64,000 nucleotides of DNA. Source: Sacculina carcini (lineage: Eukaryota; Arthropoda; Thecostraca; Sacculinidae). The stretch spans positions 2,634,501 through 2,698,500 of the forward strand of contig OU696577.1 in the NCBI GenBank assembly GCA_916048095.2, in the 5' to 3' direction. Shown one piece after another: positions 35,623 through 48,366 of this stretch; within the stretch, counting starts at the first letter, position 1, and every line of letters begins with the position of its first letter. Under the pieces are notes generated by a model. That model worked only from the letters and a program-made list of their open reading frames with translations, searched no databases and was not told where the DNA came from. The position numbers and the translations under genes are program-made.

Positions 35623-36304
35623 TCATCCCATGTACATGCAGTTGTGTACGCAGAAGTCTCAACTTTCACTCTAGGGTGCATTAATACACTAGCAAAGTTC
35701 CCTCATCTGAAAGTGCCACGGGGAAGTGACACGCACAGAAAGAGGCCAACATGCGCAGCGTCCAAGAGCTACGGCGAATGTCCAATACCAATTGGGGTTA
35801 CATTTGTGCCGCCACTGTCCCAAGCGCAAACAATGTGTCCAAAAGTTTGACGTTTCCATTACGACCGCCTTATTGGATTTGCTACGAATAACACACACAC
35901 ATACATACACACATACACACACACATATATACCACACGGAGGAAAAGTATGCATACATACTTATGTCGTCATGCAAGTACGTATGCACGTATCGTGTGAG
36001 AACTTATCGCTTTGCAATGTGTAGTTGCAAATTGGCACTTGTCACACGCGCATATGCAGACGAAGATCTATGAAATACTGGCAAATTTACAGTACCTGAG
36101 AATACAATTTGCTTTCCGACGGCAAACCGATGTTTTACGGTTTAAATTCCGACAATCGACCAGCAAGATTGGAGCAAGGTGCGTTCTATTTCTTCGCCTA
36201 CACTTTCCCCTTGAAAAAACCCAAATCGCTAATTTTAAACGACAGCAATTGATGCAGAAATAACCAGACGTGGTGAAACGTTTTAAGGCAAACATGAGAA
36301 TAAC

Positions 36305-36425
36305 AAGTAACACTGAGTGACTCGTAACACTTACTTCAAGAAGTAACATTCAGTAACTCGTAACACTTACTTCAAGATGTAACACTGAGTAACTAGTAGC
36401 ACTTACTTCAAGAAGTAAAATTGAG
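36305..36425. repeat. 36-bp tandem repeat, 3.3 copies
   Basis: Units at 36305-36340, 36341-36376 and 36377-36412 start AAGTAACACTGAGT (or a close variant) and end CACTTACTTCAAG, followed by a 13-bp partial copy. Sequence divergence among units is modest. Confidence 0.9.
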
Positions 36426-39400
36426 ACGTCAAATTTCACGGATGATGCCAATCTTGCTATGCAATGTTGCACACATTTAAAACTTTGGGTTATTTCATCG
36501 TTTATGTAGATCAACCTCTGATGTGTGCCTAAATGAAAAATATTTGTCCTAATGTCTATCCATAACAAACTAATCGTGTTGTACACCTGCTAATGCTATG
36601 TTGTTCTTGCTCTGATCCGCTATTTTTACAGTCAAAATTCTTCAGCATTTTTTCAGTCTTTCTAGCTTCGGTCTGGTCCTTTGTGATCTTTCAAATTCTC
36701 CTATAAGGTACGCCTATCCAATGCAACGGACTTGGTGAAGTGACGCGAAATAATTAATTGCTTCTCTAAATATGAGATCAGTACGGAAAAGCACACATTA
36801 AAAATTAAATATGATGCTTAAAAAGCATATTTAACTGTTTTAGCGGTGGAAATCCTATCAAAGCCCACCTCTCTTGTTGCGACATGCGTTTTTCCATAAA
36901 CAAACATTATTCTATCATGTATTCTCAAATTGTGAGGAATTCATCCAGTATTGTAACTGTCAGAAAACGAAAGAAGTCCAGTAATGCCGCGGATGCGCTG
37001 TGTGAACGCTGATAAATGTGATCTCAGTTAGTTTTCCTATTAGAAATGTTTGCTCAAATCTGTGCGTCTGTATGTATGTGTGTGTGTGTGTTTGTTTGTG
37101 TATGCTTGTGTGTTTGTTTGTATGAGTTATGGCGTCTGCAGGCGAGAGATATCGCTATTCCTCATCGCGGATCAAACCTCTTCAGTGCAATCAACATTTC
37201 ATTTTCATTATTGAACAGGCAAAAGTGGGCAACAAAAATAAAATATCGAGTGTAGGTTTCATGACTGTGTTTATTGGGTTATAAAAATAACTTCTCTGTA
37301 AATTATACTTGCATAGATAAATATTTAGCGATGTTTTAACAGCTTGACTTTCTCGGCAGCTTGCGTTTCCGGGATTCAAGTGGCATACCTTGCAGAAACC
37401 CATCTGGCAAAGCAATGTTCGGCATGAGAACAGCATATGCAATATTCAGCTAGTCTTCACAGGACCTTATTAATTTGAGAGCGAGTCTCGTGTGAAAAAT
37501 TTTGAAGACAATTTCTTAAAATTTGACTTAATGAGATATCTTGCCTATCGTTTTCACGTACGATATAAAATTTATAAAAATTGTCGATTTGTACAAAACG
37601 TGCAGCCAAGACCATACCACCTTCACATCGGCACTTCACTGTAGAAATATATGCCCTTGGCAAATTTCTGATAAATATGTTTCCCTATGATAATATATGT
37701 GGGCTCAATTTTTCGGAACTCTACAAATCAAATATCATTTTAATTCAATAAATGTGTGTTTAATATAATTTAATCAATTAAGTTGTTTAAATAAAGAATT
37801 ATTTATTATTAATATTAATTACAGTAAAATCCAGTTACCTGAGATGAATGTAAAAATTGTAGGTTATTGTATTGTTAAATTTGTTTTAGTATGTGTGCCT
37901 TGCATTATACATAAGCAGTGCATATAATACATAAAAATATCGCGCAAACTTTTCATGAAAATGCTAATATAACCCGAATTGATAATTTAATAAAGATATA
38001 AACATTCACCATTCATACTTACGCACAAACGTACTCATGGTTGGTAGACATTAACATAGTTACTCACAAGTTACTCATTAGCAGCATTATTAATAAAAAT
38101 GCATTCTACACTGAAATTCCGTAGGAAACCCACTCACCGCTTGCACTGAACGAACACGATAATACGACGCAAATGTTTTCAATTAAATTATTAATTTTCG
38201 CCTCAATACACCAATATTTTCCCTTAGTTCAAAAATGCACAGACACAGTCCAAAAAACACACCTACACACACACGCACACACAAACGCTAACTTCCAAGT
38301 TTGTAAACTGTAGCTGAGTATACACGCTGCTAATACGTGTAGAACCAGTACGTAACTGGCGTGTGTGCGCGCCCAGCTCGCTGAAGATGCACAATATACA
38401 CGCGGCGGACTGCGTCGGTTTCGACGCACAACTAGCGTCATCTGTCGGTAGCGACGAATGTCCGCGGTGACATCACATCCTATCGACATGTGGTTGACGT
38501 TTGTTTTGCGCCAATGTTTGACAATCAGATCGGAAAACAAACGGTGGAAGTTCAGTGGGAAGCTTTGAATCTGTCAGTATACTTGTTGTGGGCTGATATG
38601 CGAGTTTAGTTTGAGTCGTTTAGGAGTCATGCCGAATGAGTATGTTGTATTTTTCTAGTTGCTGGTATTAAAATACACACACTGTTCCAAATCGCTTTTA
38701 TAGCAAGACTTTGATGACATTTTTATTGTCCTTTCAAATTTCTCTCATACACTATTTCACAAACTCAAACGGATAAGTCGAACCCGACATTACACCGCAA
38801 ATCTCGGGCGCAAATTATATATATACAAGCGAAATATCTTGATCTATTCATGCTTGATATCATTTTCATATCATCTATTTTAATTCATATATCTTCTATA
38901 TTTATATCTATATACCTTTATATCTATATCTATCTTTTTCTAACGTAATATTATATCTATAAAGTATGAAGCATGAGGTAAAGTAAAATATAAAGTATAG
39001 TATATTATTTCAATTAAATTATGAAAGTAAATTGTTCCTGTGTCATAGTGTGTGCAAATTGTAATTTCATTCAAATGCCACCTAGGTTTGTGTTCACGCA
39101 TACATATTGTATGTCATAAGCACCAATTCATTTGACTAAACAATGTCATAACATAACAGGTGAATTTTGAATCTCTGTCTATATCTCAAACAAATTGTCA
39201 ACGCTTTTCTCTATTGACTAATTTTCCAGCGTAAATATTTCAGCTTATAAGAGCGGTATCTTTGCCGTAAATAATACAAGTATTAATTGAACAAAATTTC
39301 ATATGAAGACAAACATAGCATATTAATAAACGTGCAATATCATGGCAACTATACATGCAACAACTCGAAATGTCATAAAAGTTTATACAGAAAATATACC

Positions 39401-39656
39401 AATACTTGGCTCTATACTTGAATTTGCGCCAAACCTGAATCACTAGAGGACTGTACAACTTTACGTTTCAGTTTCAACCGAGAATTTGTAGCTGTTGTTT
39501 GCCTTCACGAGTAAATATAGCACTTGTCAACATTTCATTGGTTGACACGAGTGACGTGAAAGTCACGTGACATTCGCTCAGGCGTACGTTACAAGTGACG
39601 TCACTAGCACGTGATAGCACTAGTTAAACGCTGCTCTTGTAAAAATCGTGTAAATA
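36426..39656. other. AT-rich stretch with a CpG-rich patch at about 38260-38640
   Basis: Most of this region is plain AT-rich DNA, including simple TATATCTA strings at 38870-38960. The patch at 38340-38560 has many CpG sites. About 70 bp later an ATGCCGAATGA is followed directly by GTATGTTG, a possible short first coding exon with a donor site. This is weak evidence for a promoter with first exon and could be chance. A palindromic GTGACGTGAAAGTCACGTGAC lies near 39552. Confidence 0.35.
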
Positions 39657-40138
39657 CAGTAAGCTCTTGTTTAACGCATGTTTGATTATACTTTACAATA
39701 CTTGACTTGACATCTCAAAGAGTATACTCCGTTAACGCAATAGGTTCCATGTTACGCGAGTAGGATGTTCCTCAGTCACTGTAGTTACTTATTCCGCCGC
39801 CAGGGTGCGTGAAAGGCGCTATGACCTCACAATGTGACACGATAAGTCGCGGTGATAATTGTTGTGCTTTTTTGCAAATTTCTACTTTTACTCATATATT
39901 AGAGTAACAATATTAATTTAACTATTTGTTTTTGTATTTTTTTCAAATGCGTGTTGACCACTATATATGTTTGTTTGGAATTTTGAGTAAGAGCATTCGA
40001 AAGAAGATAGACTTCTACGAGATCCCGGAACAAAACCCTAAACATTGCCTTGATTATTTATAAAAAATATTCTGTTGACGCAATTTCAGCTAACACAATG
40101 TCTGCAGGAACGCAACCCTCACTATAACTGTTTCACTG
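39657..40138. mobile_element. pogo/Tigger-like non-autonomous element, 482 bp
   Basis: The element begins CAGTAAGCTCTTGTTTAACG and ends with the reverse complement of CAGTGAAACAGTTATAGTG, each end flanked by TA (39655-39656, 40139-40140). Internal strings such as CGTTAACGCAATAGGTTCC near the left and GGAACGCAACCCTCACTATA near the right are in the style of pogo/Tigger subterminal sequence. No transposase frame is present and the ends have diverged, so it is an old deletion derivative. Confidence 0.6.
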
Positions 40139-40140
40139 TA

Positions 40141-40899
40141 CCGCAAAACATTTTTGCAAAGACATTTGCACTAGGCGCAACCAAAGTTAGAGAAATTTTT
40201 AATACTTTCAAAAAACATATAAGACACTGAACACGAGCAAAATACTTGGATAACCTCAATAACAAAGCTTGCATCATTATGAACCTTACTCTAGCAGAAA
40301 CTGCCATTAAACTTAATGAACAGCATCGACGACTCATTGACGCTCTTAATGGTCCCGCACTGGTCCGAGTTTGCTCTTGCGTGCATGCATGCGTGTGGTG
40401 TGTATGCTTGTTTGTGAATAATTATTACTCCCACACAGTTGCGCTGCAACTTTGCACGTTCTGTGCAGACCAAAACAGACCCAACAACCAATCACACTCG
40501 CACACACACACACACACACACATACACACTGATGAACAATGGTCCACAGCTCTTAACAGCCGTTCAAATGAGCGAGCTTCGATGCTAAATTGTCGCTGTG
40601 TTGTTAACCCACACACATACACATATACACACGCGCATACACGCCTTCCTGTGCAACGGCCACGATAACTCATGCTAGAGGACACGTGGATGTGAACGGT
40701 AGGAGGGCAGGAGGGCGACTTCTGGCTGCGACTAGCGCGTGTCTGTAGTGGATGGTTCTGGTGTGAGCTGAGCGGGATAAGTCGAGGAGCCATTAGCGGA
40801 TGGGGCGAGAGACTCGGCAGATCATTACTGCCACTGGCAACGTCGTGTACGCTTGGTCACCTTCGTTCTCCCCTCAGTAGTCATTGCACAGCACACTAC

Positions 40900-40935
<36 letters not shown>

Positions 40936-41027
40936 ACACACACACACACACACTGTTGTTTCCGATACGTTTGTCGCGAGCGTGATTCCGATTAGGCGCC
41001 GGTCATAAATCGGTTGCGTGTCGTCGC
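40141..41027. other. Non-coding stretch with CA arrays
   Basis: Overlapping frames on both strands at 40246-40793 run through CA repeats and match no protein known to me. CA arrays lie at 40499-40529 and 40903-40953. Confidence 0.5.
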
Positions 41028-41229
41028 CATCACTGACACGACACCACCGACATGCCGCCACTGACACAAGCCACCACTGACACATCGTCGACACCACTGA
41101 CACGACACCACTGACACGCCGCCACTGACACGATACCACTGACACAACCCACCACCGACATGCCGCCACTGACACAAGCCACCACTGACACAAGCCATCA
41201 CTGACACAAGCCACCGCTGACACGCCAGC
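41028..41229. repeat. 14- to 16-bp minisatellite, about 13 copies
   Basis: Units begin CACTGACAC (or CACCGACAT) and end GACAC, GCCGC, AAGCCAC or similar, with one 20-bp unit. The minus strand reads GTGTCAGTGG, matching the arrays at 16634 and 53821. The minus-strand frame gives a repetitive CQWWLVSV peptide, which I regard as non-coding. Confidence 0.9.
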
Positions 41230-42033
41230 ACGGATGCTACCAATTGCGATCACTGTGTCTGGGAGCGATAAAAGAAGGCACAAACAGGGAAAATCGTGTC
41301 TGAAGGCAGCCGGCAAAAGAGTCGTCGGTCGATAGACGCTGCCTCTCAGTCAATGTCTGGAGGACGCGGAAAAGAGGGAGAGAATGATGATCAAAACGCA
41401 GCCAATGATGGCATCTTGTTGCGGAAGTCGGCCAGACAAGGCGAAGAGCTTAGTTTCCTGTTGGACACGTGTGCAGCATCGTGAGTCATTTCCGGCAGTC
41501 CGGCGAGTGATGATGCTGTTGCACTGTCGTTGTTGTTGTTGCTATTGTTGCTACCCTTGATGCCTGATGTCTCAAAAAACAAAATCTCACCAGTTGGCGA
41601 TACTCAGACGACTTGAAATCAGCTTACAAAGCCAATACAAGTAAATAAAGTGCTATTTTACCAATAAGGTATTTGGGAACCATAGAAGCGAGATGATCCG
41701 GTTTGAGGCGGATATCGTATTGGAAACACAAAAGCAGAATTTACAAAGACAGACAGCTTGTTTTGGTTCCTGAGAAAACGCTTGATACTGGATTGTAACT
41801 GTGACTTGAAACGTTTGTGCCTATCGATAACTTTATTTCGACAAATCAAATTTTGTCATTGGGCTTGGCATACATTTTCTGATCAGAAAAGAAAAGAAGT
41901 GCTTCTACAATAACACTAACGTGATATTTTCTTGTCTGCACCGACTTCATACAGGCATCTCTCTGGCCCCGGCTTTCTTTTGATCAATTTTCTCACCCAA
42001 TCTTTACGCACCAGTCCATGCGGATTTGTGCAT

Positions 42034-42222
42034 GAGTGTGTGTGTGCTAGTGTGTGTGTGCTAGAGTGTGTGTGTGGGTGGGTGTGTTCGTGTATGTGTG
42101 TATGAATAGCTGTGTTTGTATCGAATACAATGTCTCCGTTCGCATTGGTCCACTTGTGTGTGTGTATATGTATGTATGTGTGAGTGTGTGTCTATGTGTG
42201 TGTGAGTGTGTGTGTGTGTGTG
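42034..42222. repeat. Interrupted (TG)n arrays
   Basis: Two TG-rich blocks (42034-42110 and 42155-42222) with GTGAG, CTAG and TATG interruptions, separated by about 45 unique bases. Confidence 0.85.
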
Positions 42223-42898
42223 AAGCTGATCGAGTGATGGTCAACGATGAAGGTTCTAGATGCGAGCTGCCGTTGCAACGATAACCTCGGGGCCTCCGAG
42301 ACCCAATGCGTCTGGCACTACATCACCAACACATACATACATACACACACACACACATACACACATAAATGGTGTAAGCGAAAAAAGATCTTGTGTGACC
42401 TTTTCGTAGAAGTGTCCGCACATGCCGAGGCAAACAAGCGTTCATAAACAAACACTTTTTCAATGTTTCCTGGGTTTTCATATAATCTTCACTCTAGTTA
42501 GAAAACATCAAAACTTATATGAAAAATTACGTCATGAATTCCGCGAAAAGTGTGTATTTTCAAAAAAACGTTATTGTCAATTGTATGCCACAAATATGTA
42601 TTCAGTTATTATTTTTTACTAATGAACATTAATTCAATATAAATACATTTCAGCCAATGAATAGTGACGTCAGGAAATGTCGAAACTTGACAAGAAGCCA
42701 GCAATGTCGAAGTTTGTCTACATCTTGTGCTGTCGATATCGCAAACCTCCATCTTGTCGCACATGCATCACGCACAAACATCACCCGCACAAAAGTCTGT
42801 CTGAATATAGAGTTATTGGGCCCAAAGTTTGTCGTATATATTGGCATTTGCCTATATGGGCGCATATATACAAGCGCTCCTTGTGTGCATGTTTATGT

Positions 42899-42905
42899 AT
42901 GTGTG

Positions 42906-42959
<54 letters not shown>

Positions 42960-43128
42960 CCCTACACGTAGTTTATCAAACAATACACATGTTATTGTAG
43001 AAGTCTGACAGAGTCGTGACGGAATCGAAAACAAACAGACACACAAACACACACACTCACACACACACACTCACACACACACACACACATACACACAAAC
43101 ACAAACACAAATACACACACATACAACT
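42899..43128. repeat. TG array followed by CA array
   Basis: A TATA-containing TG array (42899-42958) is followed after about 75 bp by CA-rich sequence (43036-43128), giving convergent complementary repeats. Confidence 0.85.
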
Positions 43129-43548
43129 CGGAAAGCCTGATAGCTATGGGAGAGCCCTAACACGCGTACACACACACAACCTCTATGACGCTCGGACTAG
43201 GGAAGCACGAACATAGAAAAATTGGATCCATTATGGGGTGCGCTTATGAAGTCGAGATGCAGACGGTATTAAGTTGATTGGGCGTCACTGGCTTGCGGTG
43301 TTTGTGTGTATGTTTGCCTGTGTGCATCTCTATGCTATGTTTCCTATGTTACTTATTGCTTGTGCGTGTTTGTGGCCAGAAGAAAGAGTATAGGAAAACA
43401 CACAAGCACACAAACACACTGCTTCCGGTTTTGATTTCAAACTCCTGTTGTTTACGTTTGGTTTCGGAGTCTATTTTTCCATTTGCTGAACTCCTGTTTT
43501 TCTGAGTTGGCATTGAACTGTATACCATATTTGCTTACACTTTTGTTT

Positions 43549-43732
43549 TGTCCGTGTGTGTGTGTGTGTATGTGTGTGTGTGTGTTGCTTTGCATTTATA
43601 CAATATATTTGCACTTTTTTGCTTACGGTTTGTATGTTTGTATGTGTAGTGAATGTGTATATTCATACATGTGTGTGTTTGTGTGTGTCTGTTTGTTTGT
43701 TTGTGTGTGTCTGTCTGTTTGTTTGTGTGTGT

Positions 43733-43771
<39 letters not shown>

Positions 43772-43798
43772 TGTGTGTGTGTGCATGTGTTCACTCAT
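43549..43798. repeat. Interrupted (TG)n array cluster
   Basis: TG blocks at 43549-43587 and 43660-43798 with GTTTGTTTG and GTCTGTC interruptions, followed by CA blocks at 43878-43990. Confidence 0.85.
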
Positions 43799-45305
43799 GC
43801 CAAACTGCTGACAACGTTTTTGCAACGCACGTTCAGCAGTCGCAAATACCAGATACCAGTCTTCCCCCGCACAGCGAGCACACACACATACAAACACATA
43901 CACATACACATATATATACATACACCTACACATATACACACACCGAAACAACACGCATAGGAACCCAAGCAAACAAAAAACACACACATACATAGATACG
44001 GCGCAAAACTGAAGACACACGTTTATCACAAAAATGACCTCACACGCACACACATCAGCTAGTACATTTGTTCAAATATTTTCGTGTATTTGTGTCTGTG
44101 TGTGCAAAGAATCTCGGTAAACTAAGACAAATCGAAACAATCTTTATAGATGGTCATTGCAGAGCCGGATATTTATGTTGCAATGTTATATTTGCATATT
44201 GCAATGTTGCATGTAAAAAGAGCCCAAAAGAAGCGCCGTCATATTACAACCAGTAGAGTTTAGTAGGTTTGTCAGTTACGTTGATGAAGTAAATATTTAC
44301 TCTTGCTACTCCCCCTTGCTCATTGATTTTAATATAACTAATAATAATAATAATAATACTGTACATTCTCCAATGTTCTCACTAATTTACTTTTGTATTC
44401 TCAATTTTTAGACCGATCGATCGATTATTTCGACAATCCAACACAATGCATTCAGTTTCGGCTACCGAAATAACATAAATTAGGGAATGTTACAACAAAA
44501 TAAATAACAACAAACAACATATACTGAGAAATCGGCTTTTTTGAAGCTAAGAAAATTTCACTAGAATACAAAATAATTGTGATTTGAAAAAATATAATTA
44601 TTTTTGCCTGTTTCTAAGTAAAATTGAACACCGCTTTTGCTTTTTTCTTGTTGTTTGTGTTGTTTGTGTTGCTTGCATATCATAAGACAATTCCAGCGAA
44701 AACAGCGGTGGACGGCGGTTCATTTACGTACGAGACAAACAAACGCAAAACAAACCAGCCTAAAGTTCTAACTTACAAAGTGTGTATATGAAAGGGCCCT
44801 AGTCTCATCAAATACATCCAGCACATATTATGAACAAATACATTCGTTGATTCAATTTTCACATATGTTCGTATGTTCAGTAGACGTGCGATTAGTCTGT
44901 ACATAAACAGATTTGAGCTGAAAACTCGTGACTACTCCGCTGTGCATGCTTTTAAAATGCAAACACGACATGACATCACTGTTTTGTCCAGCCTGCAGAG
45001 AGAATAATCATTGCTGCCACGAGCTAATTCTCTTAAAGCGACAAACAAAATGAATGAGCTAAGCAGACACACACACACACACACGCTTTGTCGCCCAAGT
45101 AATGTGAGATCGTCGCTGAAATCTTAAACAACCTGCCTGCTCATCTGAATAACTCCCCACACACAGACATACACACACTTACAAACACTTAAATTATAAA
45201 AATTTACCTACATACACATACTTACACACACACAAACACACACACTTACGCGAAGACGCACACGCACACACACAAGTGGTCGTAGCAAGACGTCAATGCG
45301 AAGAG

Positions 45306-45306
45306 A

Positions 45307-45352
<46 letters not shown>

Positions 45353-45481
45353 GTGTGTGTGTGCAAATTACGAGACAAATGCGCTCAACCAAGCTCAATT
45401 GTTGCACAATAATTCGCTAAAATGCCACGGACGGCATTCAAAGCCTAACCGAATGACACACAACTGCACTGGCATATACAA

Positions 45482-45523
<42 letters not shown>

Positions 45524-45698
45524 TGTGTGTGTGTGTGCGTGTGTGTGTATGTGCATGTTAGAGTTTGTGTGAGCAAATGGAAGCTATCAAGTATGCAGCT
45601 CATGTCAGTTCTACTGAGTGCTATACAGGTGGAATCCACTCACACAGACACACACACGCACACACACACACGTACACACACACACACACACATACACT
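45306..45698. repeat. Cluster of two TG arrays and one CA array
   Basis: TG arrays at 45306-45363 and 45483-45562 are followed by CA arrays at 45640-45698, with about 80-120 bp of unique sequence between neighbours. Confidence 0.9.
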
Positions 45699-45701
45699 CA
45701 C

Positions 45702-45765
45702 TTGGTAGCTCAGCTCAAGGCATTGGGTAGCGGATTTGCCAGCCGTTAAGTATTAGGCAGAATTA
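45702..45765 (+). mobile_element. Weak tRNA-like (SINE) head
   Basis: TTGGTAGCTCAGCTCAAGG has the look of a tRNA 5' half with box A (TGGTAGCTCAG), followed by GGATTTGCCAGCCG in an anticodon-arm position. No box B follows at tRNA spacing. It may be a decayed SINE 5' end or chance. Confidence 0.25.
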
Positions 45766-45963
45766 TGCAGTTTGCAACGCTGCAACTAAGCGAAGTTGTA
45801 TGCAACTTGAACTGAGCGAAACACTAGTAGCGATGTGTTTACTTTTACATGTGTTATTTGTATGCGTGTTCCCATTGCGCCTAGGATATCAGCTTAACTG
45901 AATACAAGTCTATCGGGGCTGGATGATGAAATTATTAAAGTGAAGTCATCACCCGCGCTAATC

Positions 45964-46291
45964 CAGTCTTTCTTAATCTGGGATTCAATCCAACCACATG
46001 TTTCGATGGGTCAGTTTCAGGAGTTCGGCGGTTTGGTTCACCCACTCGTATGATTCGTGACGTCAAACTCTGCTTGGCCATCATTGGTTGCAGTTAATCA
46101 CGCCACATCGCTTGGCCTTGATATCTGTGCTGCAAGCAACTCGGTCCACTCAGTATCAGCCTACTTGTGTGACTGTCTTGATCGTACGTGATTTGTGAGT
46201 TTTCTTATAATACTACAAACACGAAATATTCGATTAATACATGTATGTAAATTGTTGGGTTCAGTATCTCTACTAAGGTTGAGAACCACTG
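45964..46291. mobile_element. hAT-type MITE, 328 bp
   Basis: Left end CAGTCTTTCTTAATC and right end (reverse complement CAGTGGTTCTCAACC) match at 11 of 15 bases. The flanks CGCTAATC (45956-45963) and AACTAATT (46292-46299) share 5 of 8 bases, so the duplication is eroded. The left 80 bases, including GGGTCAGTTTCAGGAGTTCG, recall a known style of hAT terminal sequence (CAGTGGTTCTTAACCTGGG...). No transposase frame. Confidence 0.6.
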
Positions 46292-46299
46292 AACTAATT

Positions 46300-47252
46300 G
46301 AAATACATATATACATGTTTGTGACCATTATTGTGTCCGACCCTCGTATTTCTTATATCTGTGCCGCATCAGTCTGTTCTCTATTTCTGGAAAACACATA
46401 TGCGTTGTTTTCAATACGTGTTTGTGTGTTTTTATTTAAAACTGCATCAAAGTCGAGATGCGTGGTTAAGTATTATATCTAAGTCACCATTTCTTCACTA
46501 CCTACTCATTTTGGTCAAGCTTCGTTTGCTCGTTCATATTTGATACACACACCTTATGATCTTTGTCTGAATGGCTATATTCAATGTGTTTTTGTTCATT
46601 TATTTCGTCTTTATATTCAATGTATTTTTGTTCATTTGTTCATTTTTCCTTGGGTTTATTGTTTCGCATTGCATGATATTATCTAAATATACATTAAATG
46701 TTGCTTAAAAATAAAATAAATAAAGTACCCAAACACGTACGCACACATGTCACCTGCTCGACCTAGCAATGCTATTTTGTTGTGTGAAACCGTTATGTGG
46801 TGATGTTTGGCTATAGTTTTGTGTTTATATATGATTGATATATTGACCGTCACTGCATACTCATTCAGTGTCGTTTATTTATTTATTTAAGTCTCTATTT
46901 TGTTAAAATTGTGCCATGTGCTTGTGTTGTATGCTTTCTGTGTCTGATTTTGGGCAATAAACATGTCTGTGTGGGAAAAATATGCCTCAATGACACTGGG
47001 TTTCAAAACGCGTTACAAACTGTATCTAAATGTGAAGAAATGTGTGTGTGTGTGTGTGTGTGCGTGTACGCGTGTACACAGCTCATATCTTTATTGAACT
47101 CCTTACCAAATTTGTTTTCAATTTAATTACAGTTACAATATATAGTATAAAACACACATACACACTCGCACATAGGGGTGCCGTACGGTCCCAGAGGTCG
47201 ATGCACCCCATAAACACAAATATACAAACACACGCACACACATACGTGACTA
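46300..47252. other. AT-rich non-coding stretch
   Basis: No gene is recognised. A TG run lies at 47040-47063. The start of the open frame that reaches into the downstream LINE fragment lies in this repeat and is not a real start. Confidence 0.5.
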
Positions 47253-48010
47253 CTACTACTACTAGACTAGAGTTCCTGTGGAGCAGCAGACAACAGCAAT
47301 GCTCACAAGCTGAATTAGAAGACTACACTAATTTGAGACATCATTTCAGACCGACAGACTGGTCCGAGCTGCTTGAGGAAGCAAATATACAAAAAAAGTA
47401 TGAGATTTTCAAAGATGTTTACCGTACTAGCGTCTCGAAGCATATACCCGTATACAAACAGAGAAGAAAGGGCATCGAGGTACGGTGCAATAGGAGATGC
47501 GAAGAAGCGAAAATACGGAAACAAGAGGCTTGGAAGAAAATGAGGAAAATAAACACAGAAGGGAAGAGAAACTCGTATAGAATGCGAGGAATATGTACGT
47601 TAACATTCGACGTGAGCAGGAAAGAAAGCATCAGAAATGCATAGTTGAAAAAAATTGCTTACGAGCCTAGAATGTTTTATAAATACATCAATGACAGGAC
47701 CAAACAAAAGCATAAGGTGGAGAAACTAGAAGTGAATGGTGAGGTTCACGACAAGGAGCAAGACCTGTGCGAGCTTATGAAATAAAATTCCAAGAAGTGT
47801 TTACAGATGAGAGCGGATTTGAAGAAGAATATGGGAAAGTCGTTGCTACGATGGGGGACCTGGTAGTAAGCAGTGAAGAAATATCAAGAAAAATGAACGA
47901 TGTAGATGAAAGGAAGTCAATGGGCACCGACGAACTATCAGGAATGGTGCTCAGAGAGTGCAGAAACGAATTGCTGATCCCGTTGGGTGGACTGCGTTTA
48001 CCTAGACCTA
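47253..48010 (+). pseudogene. Non-LTR retrotransposon (LINE) ORF2 fragment: linker and start of reverse transcriptase
   Basis: The plus-strand translation from about 47297 resembles the region between endonuclease and reverse transcriptase of Jockey/CR1-type LINEs. In order there is an acidic segment (DWSELLEEANIQKKYEIFKD), a Lys/Arg-rich stretch with the KKMRKINTE pattern, a MFYKYINDRTKQ block (compare FWKYVNxK), EVNGEVHDKEQDLCE, FQEVFTDE (compare FFxSVFT), and EISRKMNDVDERKSMGTDELSGMVL (compare KSPGPDGI), where the RT domain begins. A TAG at 47642-47644 interrupts it, and a frameshift occurs near 47770-47785. Homology stops near 48000, before the RT catalytic motifs. The copy is therefore missing both ends and is inactive. 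The exact clade is not assignable by eye. Confidence 0.8.
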
Positions 48011-48312
48011 AAGGTTTATTGCACATCCATCCATTTATTGCACATCCATCCAAATATTCATTGAGGTTTTTCAAAACAATATACACATGTACACACTCAC
48101 ACACACGCACACACACAAACACACAAGCATACGCACACACACATATGCTCGTATGCCTATCTAAACAACATGAATCCATATTTATAAAACCATTCTATAT
48201 GCATACATATAGAATACATACACATAGGCAACATATATACAAATATCATAACTCAAAAGGTATGTGTTTATGCAATTTCCGAGCTATGTTCGTAACAAAG
48301 TGTGTTTTCATG

Positions 48313-48328
48313 TACATGTGTGTATGTA

Positions 48329-48365
<37 letters not shown>

Positions 48366-48366
48366 C
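48313..48366. repeat. (TG)n microsatellite
   Basis: TATG-rich left part and pure TG right part. Confidence 0.9.

Larger units (their letters stand above)
33703..36304. other. Mostly non-coding, microsatellite-bearing stretch
   Basis: Long frames overlap on opposite strands at 34080-34484 (minus) and 34306-34698 (plus), but neither resembles a known protein and the minus one crosses a TG repeat. A pyrimidine-rich patch occupies about 34497-34560. TG/CA arrays lie at 34263-34286, 34797-34906, 35516-35622 and 35886-35932. Confidence 0.5.
41230..45955. other. Microsatellite-rich stretch, no recognisable gene
   Basis: All long frames cross TG/CA repeats. A (TTG)n-like tract lies at 41529-41550 and (AAT)n at 44339-44357. 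The 44.3-45.0 kb segment is AT-rich and otherwise featureless. A possible SINE-like box A follows the CA array at 45703. Confidence 0.5.

Noticed and set aside
40825-41316. 163-codon minus-strand frame with repeated CQWWLVSV-like units
   Set aside because: The pattern comes directly from the 14- to 16-bp minisatellite. Units vary in length, so a conserved protein repeat is unlikely.
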